From Desulfatiglans anilini DSM 4660 (lineage in GTDB: Bacteria > Desulfobacterota > DSM-4660 > Desulfatiglandales > Desulfatiglandaceae), in assembly GCF_000422285.1 (NCBI RefSeq), contig NZ_AULM01000015.1, positions 1 to 64,000 on the forward strand: 64,000 nucleotides of DNA, given 5' to 3'. Within the stretch, counting starts at the first letter, position 1; every line of letters starts with the position of its first letter. The notes below the pieces were generated by a model. That model saw nothing but the letters and a program-made list of their open reading frames with translations, did no database searches and was not told the origin of the DNA. Made by a program: the position numbers and the translations under genes. Below, one piece after another: positions 1 to 10,352 of the stretch.

Positions 1-41
1 GCAGATTGACGCCGAGATTGGCCAAAAAGACCATTTCCGGA
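1..41 (-). repeat. Dispersed palindromic intergenic repeat, copy A (cut by window edge)
   Basis: This is the outer arm of the repeat family described for copies C and D, in reverse orientation. It reads gattgacgccgagattgg, then ccaaaaagaccatttccgga, nearly identical to the right end of copy E. The following bases continue as ttggaaact, as at copy E. The stop codon of the neighbouring minus-strand gene lies eight bases beyond it. The rest of the element lies outside the window. Confidence 0.8.
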
Positions 42-48
42 TTGGAAA

Positions 49-1581
49 CTACTTGAGTTCGGTGATCCGGTACAGGTCCAGGCGGCGGGTCTGAAGGTTG
101 CGGACGCTGCCCTGGTAGCGCACCTCTTTGAGGAGATCGAGGTCCAGGTCGGCCAGAAGGGTCATCTCCGTATTGGGCGTCGCCTCGGCGGCGATGGCGT
201 CGTGGGGGAAGGCGAAATCCGACGGCGTGAAGATGGCGGTCTGGGCGTATTGGATGTCCATGTTTTCCACCTTGGGGAGGTTGCCCACGCTTCCCGAAAT
301 GGCGACGTAGCACTCGTTCTCGATGGCGCGCGCCTGCGCACAGCGCCTCACGCGGAGATAGCCGTTTTTGGTGTCCGTCCAGAAAGGCACCAGCAGGATC
401 TGCATGCCGCGGTCGGCCTGGATCCTTGCAAGTTCCGGGAATTCGACGTCGAAGCAGATCTGGATGCCGATTTTGCCGACGTCCGTGTCGAAGACCTTCA
501 GCTCCGGTCCCCCCTGAAGGCCCCAGTACTTCTCTTCATCGGGTGTGATGTGCAGCTTGAACTGGGTGTCCCAGGTCCCGTCCCGCCGGCAGAGATGCGA
601 GACGTTGTAGAGGTGCTCCCCGTCGTACTCGGGAAGGCTCCCGGCGACGATGTTGATGTTGTAGGAGAGGGCCATCTTGACCATCTCCTCCCGAATCCGA
701 TCCGTGTATTCGGCGAGTGAGCGCATGGCCTCGGGAGGGTCTTCCTGGTCGAACTGGGCGAGAAGCGGGGCGTTGAACAGCTCCGGAAACAGGATCAGGT
801 CGGCGTTGTAACCCGAGATGGCATCCACGAAAAACTCCACCTGCTGGAGGAGTTCGTCGAGGGAGCTGAAAAGCCGCATCTGCCACTGCACCGTCCCAAG
901 CCGCACATAGGACTTCCGGCCCCAGACGAGCTTCTTCTTCTTGGCCTTGTAATAGATGTTGTTCCACTCCAGCAGCACCGCGTAGCTCGCGGATGCGGTG
1001 TCCTGGGGAATGTAGTTGTAGATCGCTTTCTTGGGGTGGAAGTCGTTGGCCAACTGGAAGGTGAGGACCGGGTCGACGAGCTCCTTGTTCTTGACCTTGT
1101 CGATGTATTCCTTCGCGCTCATCTCCTTTTGATAGGACGCATACCCGGGGATTCTCCCGCCGACCAGGATCCCTTTCAAATTGAGCTGCTCGCAAAGCTC
1201 CTTGCGCGCGTCGTAGAGGCGGCGCCCAAGACGCATCTCCCTATAATCCGGATGGACGAACAGATCGATCCCATAGAGGTAGTCGCCGCCCGGGTCGTGC
1301 TGTTTGAACTTCCCGCGGCTGACGACCTCGTTGTAGGAGTGGTCGTCGTCGAGTTTCGCGTCGTCGATGATCAGGCCCAGGGCGGCCGCGACGACCTTGC
1401 CGTTGTCCTCGATGCAGATCTGGCCCTGGGGAAAGCGGCCCAGCAGGGTGGTGAACTCTTCGCGTGTCCAGGACCCGCCCATCCCTGCATAGACCACATC
1501 CATTATGTTTCGTATGTCTTCGTAATCACGGGGTTCTATGTTGCGTATTTCCAGTTTGTGTTCGATGGTCTCCGATTCCAA
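49..1581 (-). CDS. GNAT N-acetyltransferase / carbon-nitrogen hydrolase (nitrilase) fusion protein
   Basis: Two-domain protein of 510 residues. An N-terminal GNAT acetyltransferase domain (about residues 10-205) is followed by a nitrilase-superfamily amidohydrolase domain (about 225-500). The hydrolase triad is visible: Glu267 in LILFPELF, Lys342 in QFKLHITP and Cys376 in IQICFDVEFPE. Such fusions are a known family annotated as bifunctional GNAT/carbon-nitrogen hydrolases, with unknown substrates; amide hydrolysis coupled to acetyl transfer is inferred only. The reading frame opens at an ATG at 1611, but AAGGAGGA (1591-1598) lies inside it, about nine bases before an in-frame TTG at 1581, so TTG is the preferred start. 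It follows korB on the same strand after about 190 bases and may be cotranscribed. Confidence 0.85.
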   Translation of the reverse strand: MESETIEHKLEIRNIEPRDYEDIRNIMDVVYAGMGGSWTREEFTTLLGRFPQGQICIEDNGKVVAAALGLIIDDAKLDDDHSYNEVVSRGKFKQHDPGGDYLYGIDLFVHPDYREMRLGRRLYDARKELCEQLNLKGILVGGRIPGYASYQKEMSAKEYIDKVKNKELVDPVLTFQLANDFHPKKAIYNYIPQDTASASYAVLLEWNNIYYKAKKKKLVWGRKSYVRLGTVQWQMRLFSSLDELLQQVEFFVDAISGYNADLILFPELFNAPLLAQFDQEDPPEAMRSLAEYTDRIREEMVKMALSYNINIVAGSLPEYDGEHLYNVSHLCRRDGTWDTQFKLHITPDEEKYWGLQGGPELKVFDTDVGKIGIQICFDVEFPELARIQADRGMQILLVPFWTDTKNGYLRVRRCAQARAIENECYVAISGSVGNLPKVENMDIQYAQTAIFTPSDFAFPHDAIAAEATPNTEMTLLADLDLDLLKEVRYQGSVRNLQTRRLDLYRITELK

Positions 1582-1650
1582 AACGTGTCTTCCTCCTTGG
1601 TGGGTTTGCATAGCGAAAAAGGTCTTTGTTGTCCCCGTGACCGGGCACGT

Positions 1651-1693
1651 GTGGCTGCCTCGGCGGCGCGGTCGGGGACGCCGAGAGGGCCAC
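1651..1693. repeat. Imperfect inverted repeat between korB and the GNAT/nitrilase gene
   Basis: The arms 1651-1665 and 1679-1693 pair at 12 of 15 positions around a 13-base loop. No T-run follows on the minus strand. It could be an intercistronic hairpin or a weak terminator after korB. Confidence 0.35.
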
Positions 1694-1767
1694 GGTCGTG
1701 TGTCCTTGGCTTTGAAAGCGGACGAAGGTTCGTGTAACCCCCGTTCTGTGTCTTTATGACCCCTAGG

Positions 1768-2655
1768 TCAAGGCCTGAAGGCATCGAAGAATTCCTCGAC
1801 CCTGTCGGCGTGCAGGGGCTTCAGGTCGGCCAGGGGTTTGCCGGTCATGGTTTCCCTGAAGCGGGAGCCGAAGGCAGCCCCGGGAGTGCCCCGGTGAAGG
1901 ATGCCCGTCCTGAACCGGTTTTCGGGCAGCATGGCCTGCGAAAGCGCAGAGGTGCGGTCCGATGGGTCATAGCCCTCCGGGAGAGGCTCCACGCGCTCCC
2001 TATACCAGCTCAGCGGGTGCGTTCCCCACGTTATGCAGGGCTGGATGACATCCAGGCAGGCCAGACCGGGATGACCAACGGCCTCCACGATCAACTCCGC
2101 GAGGTGGTCTATGTCTCCGGCATAGCCGCGCGCGACGAACGTGCACCCGCCGAGGATGGCCGTTGCCGCCGCGCTCATCGGCTCGATCTGGACGCCGTCG
2201 GCCTGAATGCTTCGCCGCTCTCCTTTGGCGGTGGTCGGGGAGGCCTGGCCCTTGGTGAGCGCATAGATCTCGTTGTTGTGAACCACGACGGTGATATCGG
2301 GGTTGCGCCGCAGGGCGTGGAGGAAATGATTGCCGCCTTCCCCGTAGCAGTCCCCGTCCCCGGTGACGACGATGGTCGTCAGGGCCGGGTTGGCGGCCTT
2401 GATTGCCGTGGCGACGGGCAGGGCGCGACCGTGCAGCCCGTTGAAGAAGTTGCAGCGCAGATAGTGGGGCAGCTTGGCCGCCTGTCCGATGCCTGAGACC
2501 AGGCACAATTCTTCGGGCGATTTTCCGAGCTTTTCGAAGGCCTGTTTGAAGGCCTTCAGGATGCCGAAGTTGGGGCACCCCGGGCACCACTGGATCTCGA
2601 CCCGGTTGTCGAAGGGCCCTGCGCTACGCCTGGGTGTTTGCGTTTTTGCTGTCAT
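1768..2655 (-). CDS. 2-oxoacid:acceptor oxidoreductase, beta (TPP-binding) subunit
   Basis: 295 residues. Beta subunit of the pyruvate/2-oxoglutarate:ferredoxin oxidoreductase superfamily, which decarboxylates a 2-oxoacid with thiamine diphosphate and CoA and passes electrons to ferredoxin. The N-terminal WCPGCPNFG motif is typical of KorB/IorB-type subunits, and GDGDCYGEGGNHF is the TPP/Mg-binding motif. AGGAGGAGGATCC precedes the ATG at 2655. The start overlaps the end of the alpha-subunit gene by 32 bases, implying translational coupling. No separate 2[4Fe-4S] delta subunit is adjacent, so the enzyme resembles the two-gene Kor type. The exact 2-oxoacid cannot be read from sequence. Confidence 0.88.
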   Translation of the reverse strand: MTAKTQTPRRSAGPFDNRVEIQWCPGCPNFGILKAFKQAFEKLGKSPEELCLVSGIGQAAKLPHYLRCNFFNGLHGRALPVATAIKAANPALTTIVVTGDGDCYGEGGNHFLHALRRNPDITVVVHNNEIYALTKGQASPTTAKGERRSIQADGVQIEPMSAAATAILGGCTFVARGYAGDIDHLAELIVEAVGHPGLACLDVIQPCITWGTHPLSWYRERVEPLPEGYDPSDRTSALSQAMLPENRFRTGILHRGTPGAAFGSRFRETMTGKPLADLKPLHADRVEEFFDAFRP

Positions 2656-4318
2656 GGATCCTCCTCCTGATATATTCGGCCGTCAGTGGCAGGCCGTCGT
2701 AGCGAAGCACGTGGTTTCGGAAGGGCAGGCCGTATTCACCTGCCAGGAGCCGGGCCAACTGGCCGGCCGCATTGCTTTCCACCACCCAGTACTGTTTGTC
2801 CGGAGGAAAGCGGACCTCCGGCAGCGGCCAGACCTCGGTGAAATGGACCATGCCGGCTTTCAGGCCGTCTGCGGCCAGGAGGTCCAAGGCTTCGAGGATG
2901 GCGCCCCGGCTGGAGCCCCACCCCACCAGGACGAGTGCGGCTTCCTCCACGTTGTGGAACTCGGGCGGCGCGACCTCATTTTGCAGGGCGCGCGCCTTGC
3001 GGAGCCGTTTTTCGACCATCCGGGCCGCGACGCCTTTCAAGTCCTCGGTGATGTGCCCTTCCTCGTCATGCTCGTCGCTGTCTGCAGTGACGAGGTGGGT
3101 GCCTGCTCCGGGCCGGAGGCGGGGGGAAACGCCGGTATCGGTTAGGGCATAACGCCGGTAAGGGGCCGGCACGGTAGAAGGGTCGGCCAGGTGAAACTCG
3201 GGCGCGGAAGGACGGATATCGAGATCCGCGAATGAAAATTGGGACTCCGCCAGGAACTGATCGGTCATCAGGATGACGGGGATCTGGTACTTGTCGGCCA
3301 GGTTGAAGGCGCGCACGGTCTTGTGAAAGAGATCCCGGGGGTCGGAGGGGGCCAGCACCATCTTGGGAAAATCCCCGTGGCCCCCATGAACCGCGAAGAG
3401 CAGATCCCCCTGGGCGGTCCGTGTGGGAAGGCCCGTGGCAGGCCCCGGACGCTGCGCCAGCACGATCACCACCGGGGTCTCCGTCATGCCGGCCAGGCTC
3501 ACGCCTTCGGTCATGAGCGCGAAGCCCCCGCCCGACGTCGCGGTCATCGCCCTCGCGCCCGCATAGGAGGCGCCGATGGCCAGGTTGATGGCCGCGATTT
3601 CGTCCTCCGCCTGCTCGGCAAAGATGGACCAATCCTGCGCGTGGTCCGAAAGCGCGGTGATGATGGCCGTCGAGGGGGACATCGGATAGGCGGCGATGAA
3701 GTGGCACCCGGCATAGGCGGCTGCGACGGGCAGGGTGTCGTTGCCCGCCACGAGCATGAAGCGCTCGCTGCGGGGGCTGAGCGACCAGGGGCAGCGCTCC
3801 CGGCACGATGCATCGGCAAGGGACCAGCCCATTTCGGCGGCCTGCTGGTTTTTGTCGACGACCTCCCGGCCTTTGTCCGAGAATCGTCTGGCAAGGATGG
3901 CCTTCATGACGTCCGGGTCCAGTCCGAGGACCCCTGCTAGGGCGCCGGCGGCGACCGTGTTGGCGTAGAGGACGTCCCCGAAGACCTCCTTAGCCACCTT
4001 GCGGAATGGGACCGTTATGCTTTCCGGCCCGCTGTCCTGCCCGCTCAGGACCACCCCGCCGGGGTTCAAAAGGGGTCTGTATCGATCCTCTGCACCCGGA
4101 TTGAGCGCGAGGAGGATGTCCGCGCCTTCGAGCGGTGAATTGACGGCCGCTTCCCCGATGCGCAGCGCGAAACGGCTTTGTCCGCCACGGATGCGCGATT
4201 CAAACTCCTGCCACGTGAAAACCGCGTAACCGCAGGACGCGACGGCCTCGGCGAAAACGGCCCCGATGCTCTGGATGCCTTCGCCTGCCGATCCGGTGAT
4301 AACGACGTTGATCTCCAT
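2624..4318 (-). CDS. 2-oxoacid:acceptor oxidoreductase, fused gamma-alpha subunit
   Basis: 564 residues. Residues 1 to about 185 are the gamma domain (GSAGEGIQSIGAVFAEA, then RIRGGQSRFALRIG). The alpha pyrimidine-binding domain follows, with AAYPMSPSTAI standing where YPITPST is usual. This gamma-alpha fusion is the standard KorA architecture, and its partner KorB follows with a 32-base overlap. Expected cytoplasmic role: reversible oxidative decarboxylation of a 2-oxoacid to acyl-CoA with reduction of ferredoxin, or the reverse carboxylation. AAAGGAG lies nine bases before the ATG. In an anaerobe it could serve amino-acid oxidation, the TCA cycle or CO2 fixation; nothing here decides between these. 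Confidence 0.88.
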   Translation of the reverse strand: MEINVVITGSAGEGIQSIGAVFAEAVASCGYAVFTWQEFESRIRGGQSRFALRIGEAAVNSPLEGADILLALNPGAEDRYRPLLNPGGVVLSGQDSGPESITVPFRKVAKEVFGDVLYANTVAAGALAGVLGLDPDVMKAILARRFSDKGREVVDKNQQAAEMGWSLADASCRERCPWSLSPRSERFMLVAGNDTLPVAAAYAGCHFIAAYPMSPSTAIITALSDHAQDWSIFAEQAEDEIAAINLAIGASYAGARAMTATSGGGFALMTEGVSLAGMTETPVVIVLAQRPGPATGLPTRTAQGDLLFAVHGGHGDFPKMVLAPSDPRDLFHKTVRAFNLADKYQIPVILMTDQFLAESQFSFADLDIRPSAPEFHLADPSTVPAPYRRYALTDTGVSPRLRPGAGTHLVTADSDEHDEEGHITEDLKGVAARMVEKRLRKARALQNEVAPPEFHNVEEAALVLVGWGSSRGAILEALDLLAADGLKAGMVHFTEVWPLPEVRFPPDKQYWVVESNAAGQLARLLAGEYGLPFRNHVLRYDGLPLTAEYIRRRIHDSKNANTQA

Positions 4319-4423
4319 GGTGAACGGCTCCTTTCCACGATGCTGGTAAAAGGTTCCTGTTGTTTGTCCGCCAGGTGAGTGCCGGCGCCCCGGCCCTTTG
4401 TGGGAAGTGCTTGTGAAGTTGTC

Positions 4424-5866
4424 TCACTCAAAAGAGGGCGCCTGCAGTTCTCCGTATCCCATCCAGTAGCAGAGAAGCGGCGCAGGGACCCTCATGATAC
4501 GCCCGGGGATTCCGGGGTCTTCTTGCAGGACACCGAAATCGTTCAGGGATTTGGTGACCACGTATCCGCGGGGAAGATTCTTCACGCGGACCAGTTCGAG
4601 GAGGCCCTTGAGATCTCGGATCTCTGCATGCTGTGAGCGGTATTTCACCTCAAAAGGGATCAGCATCCCACCGATTTGCGCAACCAGATCGACCTCGAGA
4701 TTTCTTTTCCCCTTCCAGTAACTGAAGCGCACGTTCTGCGAATAGTAGCGGGTGAAAAGATGTTTGAAAACGGCTGACTCTGTTGCGGTACCGAGCGCGG
4801 CGGGATCCTCCAGCATCGTTTTCCCTTTCAGCATGACCGCGGGCGCGATGGCGGCGTCCGCAAGATAGATCTTGAACTTGGCCCTGAGCACATCTTTTCC
4901 GTATCCGAAGGGCGGCAAACGGTAAATGAGGTGCGTGGCCTCGAGGAGCTCAATAAAACTCTGAGCTGTAGGCCGTTTTACTTCCAGATTGGAGCAAAGG
5001 CTGGGCATGTCCAGGAGTCCCCCATCGTGCATGCAGAGGTAAAGGAAGGTGTGCTCCAGGTCGAGGACGCGCCGCACCCCGAATATCGCCGTCATGTCTC
5101 GTTTGAGGACTTTGTCGATGATGTCTTCCCGGAGAAGGCGCTGAGCCTGGGTGATGCTTTCGACCTGTGCGGTTTGGGGGAAGCCGCCCCGAAGCAGATA
5201 TTCGTGGAAATGTCCGACATAGGCTCCCGCAGCCTCCATGCACCGGTGGATTTCCCGAGGGGTCCAGTCGAAGAGTTCTTTCAAGGACGAGAGTTCGGGA
5301 AGGTCGGGCAGTTGGAGTTTCTTGATCTTGATGTATTCATAAAAGGACAGGGTGGTCAGTTTGATGATATGCCAGCGGCCTACGCCCGATTCCTGCTCGG
5401 CTTCGACGAGCGGCACCGCGGATCCTGTGAAAGCGATGCGCCGGTGCTTCTGGAAGTCGACCTGATGCTTGATCCATGTACCCCATTGACGGATGAACTG
5501 TGCTTCGTCCAGGAAAAGGTATTCAGATCCCTCCGTTCTGGGCTCCATCTCCCGCCATGCAGCGATGACCTCGTCGATGCCGGCCAGTTTGAGCATGGGG
5601 TGATCGAAGGTGGCATAAAGGATATTGGCAGGCGGAACACCCTCCTGCAGCAGTTGCTGGATCGCCTGCAGAATGAGCGTCGTCTTGCCCACCTGCCGGG
5701 CGCCTGAAAGCATGACCGCCCGGGGGGCGGGAGGGGGCAGAAGCCAGGAGTAAAATTCACGGAAGACCGCCCGCCGCCAATGGGGGAGATCTGGGATGCT
5801 TTCCTTCCGCCACCATGGATTGAATTGGGAGAGAACCGAAAAAAGCTCTTCAGAAGGTATTTTCAT
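4424..5866 (-). CDS. AAA-type ATPase with C-terminal DUF4143/PD-(D/E)XK-like domain
   Basis: 480 residues. The Walker A motif GARQVGKTT (residues 55-63) and Walker B YLFLDEAQF (about 116-124) define an archaeal-type AAA ATPase. The C-terminal part matches the DUF4143 family, with the nuclease-like signature EVDLVAQIGG...PFEVKYRS. Members are widespread orphan genes in anaerobes and archaea and have no established role; DNA-linked or mobile-element functions are often guessed. No good Shine-Dalgarno sequence precedes the ATG. The gene sits upstream of korA on the same strand with a gap of about 105 bases, but no functional link is evident. Confidence 0.8.
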   Translation of the reverse strand: MKIPSEELFSVLSQFNPWWRKESIPDLPHWRRAVFREFYSWLLPPPAPRAVMLSGARQVGKTTLILQAIQQLLQEGVPPANILYATFDHPMLKLAGIDEVIAAWREMEPRTEGSEYLFLDEAQFIRQWGTWIKHQVDFQKHRRIAFTGSAVPLVEAEQESGVGRWHIIKLTTLSFYEYIKIKKLQLPDLPELSSLKELFDWTPREIHRCMEAAGAYVGHFHEYLLRGGFPQTAQVESITQAQRLLREDIIDKVLKRDMTAIFGVRRVLDLEHTFLYLCMHDGGLLDMPSLCSNLEVKRPTAQSFIELLEATHLIYRLPPFGYGKDVLRAKFKIYLADAAIAPAVMLKGKTMLEDPAALGTATESAVFKHLFTRYYSQNVRFSYWKGKRNLEVDLVAQIGGMLIPFEVKYRSQHAEIRDLKGLLELVRVKNLPRGYVVTKSLNDFGVLQEDPGIPGRIMRVPAPLLCYWMGYGELQAPSFE

Positions 5867-7973
<2,107 letters not shown>

Positions 7974-7998
7974 GGGGCCGAGCATCGCGTCGCCGGCA

Positions 7999-8034
7999 GA
8001 GGATCGAACCCCCTTTGTCCCCGGTTCGATCCTC
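7999..8034. terminator. Perfect 12-bp stem-loop downstream of pgi
   Basis: The arms 7999-8010 (gaggatcgaacc) and 8023-8034 (ggttcgatcctc) are perfectly complementary around a 12-base loop, 25 bases after the pgi stop codon. There is no U-run, so this is either a rho-dependent or structural 3' end or an unrelated palindrome. The right arm resembles a tRNA T-loop, but no tRNA can be folded here. Confidence 0.45.
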
Positions 8035-8374
8035 GGGTCCGGCCTGGTTCAAGGTCAGCGCCTGAATGGCGCGCCTTGACCCGATGCGCCATCTAATTCA
8101 GCCCATCGCTTCAACAGCACGTTTTTTCACGGCACCGGACATTTTTCTGAGAACAGCGGAAAACAAGGCTTTGAGACGGCTTTCTGCGGCATCCGCGCGA
8201 AAAATTTTGTCAGAATGATTGCGCATAGGGGAAAGGGGTGGCACAATGTGGTATATCCTCGGCGAGGCCGTCCCCTTCGTTTCGCGTCGTGGTGTGCGGT
8301 GCCGCTTGCGCATGAGGAGCCGCAGGGGTGTCGTCCGGGGATGGTTGGGTCGAAACTGGCACGGGAGGTTTCCG
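8035..8374. other. Intergenic region between pgi and the metal-efflux operon
   Basis: With 7974-8034 this is about 400 bases without a gene. It contains a second imperfect hairpin around gcgcc-tgaat-ggcgc (about 8046-8083). The efflux-protein reading frame is open from 8219, but that segment is arginine-rich and unlike a secreted N-terminus, so it is treated as leader. No convincing promoter hexamers were found. Confidence 0.4.
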
Positions 8375-9778
8375 ATGGGTCCAGGCTCGATTTTGGCTGG
8401 AAGAGGGCTGATCGCATACGTCCAGGGCCTCGTGTTCGGCGTGCTGCTGTTAGCGGGCGGCATCGGCTGGGCAGAGGAAGCGGCTTCATCGGAGGCGTCT
8501 TTCGGGATGCCCGACCTGAACGGGTACATCGAGGCGGCGCTCCTCGCCAATGGGGAGATCCACGCGGCCGAGGAGAACTGGCGGGCTGCGGTTCAGAGGG
8601 CCGAGCAGGCTGGGGCCCCGCCCGATCCGCGGTTCAGCTACGGCTACTACGTTACACCGGTCGAAACCCGCGTGGGGCCGCAGAGGCATCGGTTCGCGCT
8701 GGCTCAGACCTTTCCTTGGTTCGGCAGGCTTTCGTTGAAAGAGCGGCAGGCCGTGTTGGAGGCCGAGGCGGTGCGAATCCGGATCGAAGAAGCGCAGGCG
8801 AACGTCATCCGGCGGGTGAAAGACGCCTATTTTGAGTACGCCTATGCAGGCCGGGCGATCGCAGTCGCCCGCGGGAACATCGAGCTGCTGCGCTACCTCG
8901 AACGGGTGACGGAGGATCGCTACAAGGCCGGGCTTTCTTCCTACGCCCAGTTTCTGAGGATTCAGGTGGAGCTTGCCAGGCTGGAGGACCGCCTGCGATC
9001 CCTCGAGGATCTCCTTCTGCCGCTTCAGGCGCGTCTGAACGCCGCCATGAGCCGCCCCTCGACAGACCCTCTGCCCCTGCCGGACGAGATCCCGATCTTG
9101 ATCGCCGACAGGACGGACGCGGAGATCGCGGCGGCCCTCGCCGAGGGAAACCCCGAGCTGCGCGCCCTCCAGATCCGGGCCGAAGCCGCATCGACCGGTG
9201 CCGACTTTGCCCGGAAGGGCTTCTTTCCCGATGTCACCCTCGGGCTCGAGTTCATCCAGACGGACAAGGCCCGTGTCGGCAACCCCGACCGGAACGGCGA
9301 CGATCCGCTCGTCGCCACCGTTTCGTTCAACATTCCGCTGTGGTTCGATGCACGCAAGGCTGCGGTGGAGGAGGCCCGAAGCCGGGCGGCATCGCTCAAA
9401 CGACAGAATACGGGCGCCTATGACCGGCTCAGCGCCGCTTTGCAGCTGGCGCTTTTCAAGTACCGGGACGCGGGCCGCAGGATCTCGCTTTTCAGGAACA
9501 GCCTTCTCCCCAAGGCGGAGCAGGGCATGGCCGCAACCCTCGACGCCTTTCAGACCGGGGGTCAGTCGGTTCTGGACCTGATCGATGCCGAGCGCACCCT
9601 CCTCGAGTTTCAGCTCTCCTATCTGCGCGCCGTGGCGGACCAAGGGCAGTACCTGGCTGAGATGGAAAGCCTGCTGGGGCAGGAGATCCCGTGCAGGGTG
9701 CAGGGCGCCCCGGTCCATCTTCCCGGGCTCGAGCGGGCAAAAGACGGGGATGGTCAGCCGGCAGGATCCGTCCGGTAG
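8375..9778 (+). CDS. TolC/CusC-family outer-membrane efflux protein
   Basis: 467 residues. Outer-membrane factor of a tripartite heavy-metal efflux system, forming the channel across outer membrane and periplasm. An N-terminal signal peptide (LVFGVLLLAGGIGWA, cut near residue 35) is followed by the two OEP repeats, with the helical hairpin segments YKAGLSSYAQFLRIQ and TGGQSVLDLIDAERTLLE. The start at 8375 has GGGAGG six bases upstream and yields a proper signal peptide; the frame opens earlier, at 8219. It is the first gene of an operon with a metal-binding protein, a CusB-like adaptor and a CusA-like pump, so copper or silver export is the likely role. Confidence 0.85.
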   Translation: MGPGSILAGRGLIAYVQGLVFGVLLLAGGIGWAEEAASSEASFGMPDLNGYIEAALLANGEIHAAEENWRAAVQRAEQAGAPPDPRFSYGYYVTPVETRVGPQRHRFALAQTFPWFGRLSLKERQAVLEAEAVRIRIEEAQANVIRRVKDAYFEYAYAGRAIAVARGNIELLRYLERVTEDRYKAGLSSYAQFLRIQVELARLEDRLRSLEDLLLPLQARLNAAMSRPSTDPLPLPDEIPILIADRTDAEIAAALAEGNPELRALQIRAEAASTGADFARKGFFPDVTLGLEFIQTDKARVGNPDRNGDDPLVATVSFNIPLWFDARKAAVEEARSRAASLKRQNTGAYDRLSAALQLALFKYRDAGRRISLFRNSLLPKAEQGMAATLDAFQTGGQSVLDLIDAERTLLEFQLSYLRAVADQGQYLAEMESLLGQEIPCRVQGAPVHLPGLERAKDGDGQPAGSVR

Positions 9779-10015
9779 GGTTCGGCCGGGAGCCGGGACT
9801 GGGCACGTTGCGCCGGGCGCCCCATTGCCCGAAACCCCGCGCGGCCTGCATCCGTGCATGTGTCTGATCCGCCGAGCATGCGCTGCTCGAATCGCTGCGT
9901 GGTATAGAGCGCCCAGGACCCCGCGGTACGTTCAACGGGGCAGGTTTCTCAGCTGCTGGAACACAGAGTTGTCTCGCGCGTTTCAAGGCATTCAGCCCAG
10001 GAAAGGAGTTGCAGC

Positions 10016-10333
10016 ATGATACGACCAGGAAAAGTCCTTGCGGTTTTAGCGGTGTTTTTTTTCGTCTTCGGCGTTTTGCCTGCGGCAGCGGAAGTCAAAC
10101 AGGAGAAGTGCCCCATCATGGGGTACAAGCCCACGGAGAAGCTCTTTGTGGACTATCAGGGGAAGCGCATCTATTTCTGCTGTGCGAGCTGCCCTGAGAC
10201 GTTCATGAAGGATCCCGACACCTATTTGCAAAAGATGCGGGAGGAGGGAATCTTCCTGGAAGACAGCCCGGATGCCGTTCCAGGGAGAGGCCCCGGAGAC
10301 GAATCAAAAGGGGATTTGAAAGGCGGCCGCTGA
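10016..10333 (+). CDS. Small secreted YHS/TRASH-like metal-binding protein
   Basis: 105 residues. A signal peptide (VLAVLAVFFFVFGVLPAAA, about residues 7-25) precedes a compact domain with KCPIMGYKP and YFCCASCPETFMKDP. This cysteine pattern with the following FxxxP is that of YHS/TRASH-type heavy-metal-binding domains. AAAGGAG lies seven bases before the ATG. Its place between the outer-membrane factor and the adaptor of an RND metal pump suggests a periplasmic metal chaperone or sensor handing copper or silver to the adaptor. That role is inferred from context. Confidence 0.75.
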   Translation: MIRPGKVLAVLAVFFFVFGVLPAAAEVKQEKCPIMGYKPTEKLFVDYQGKRIYFCCASCPETFMKDPDTYLQKMREEGIFLEDSPDAVPGRGPGDESKGDLKGGR

Positions 10334-10352
10334 AGATGGAGGGGGGCGGGTC

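Noticed and set aside
7999-8040. tRNA-like T-loop (ggttcgatcc) downstream of pgi
   Set aside because: No acceptor, D or anticodon arms can be folded around it, and the bases form a perfect 12-bp stem with sequence just upstream.
8235-8260. Possible sigma-54 promoter (TGGCAC near 8240)
   Set aside because: No TTGC/GC element at the required distance downstream of the GG.
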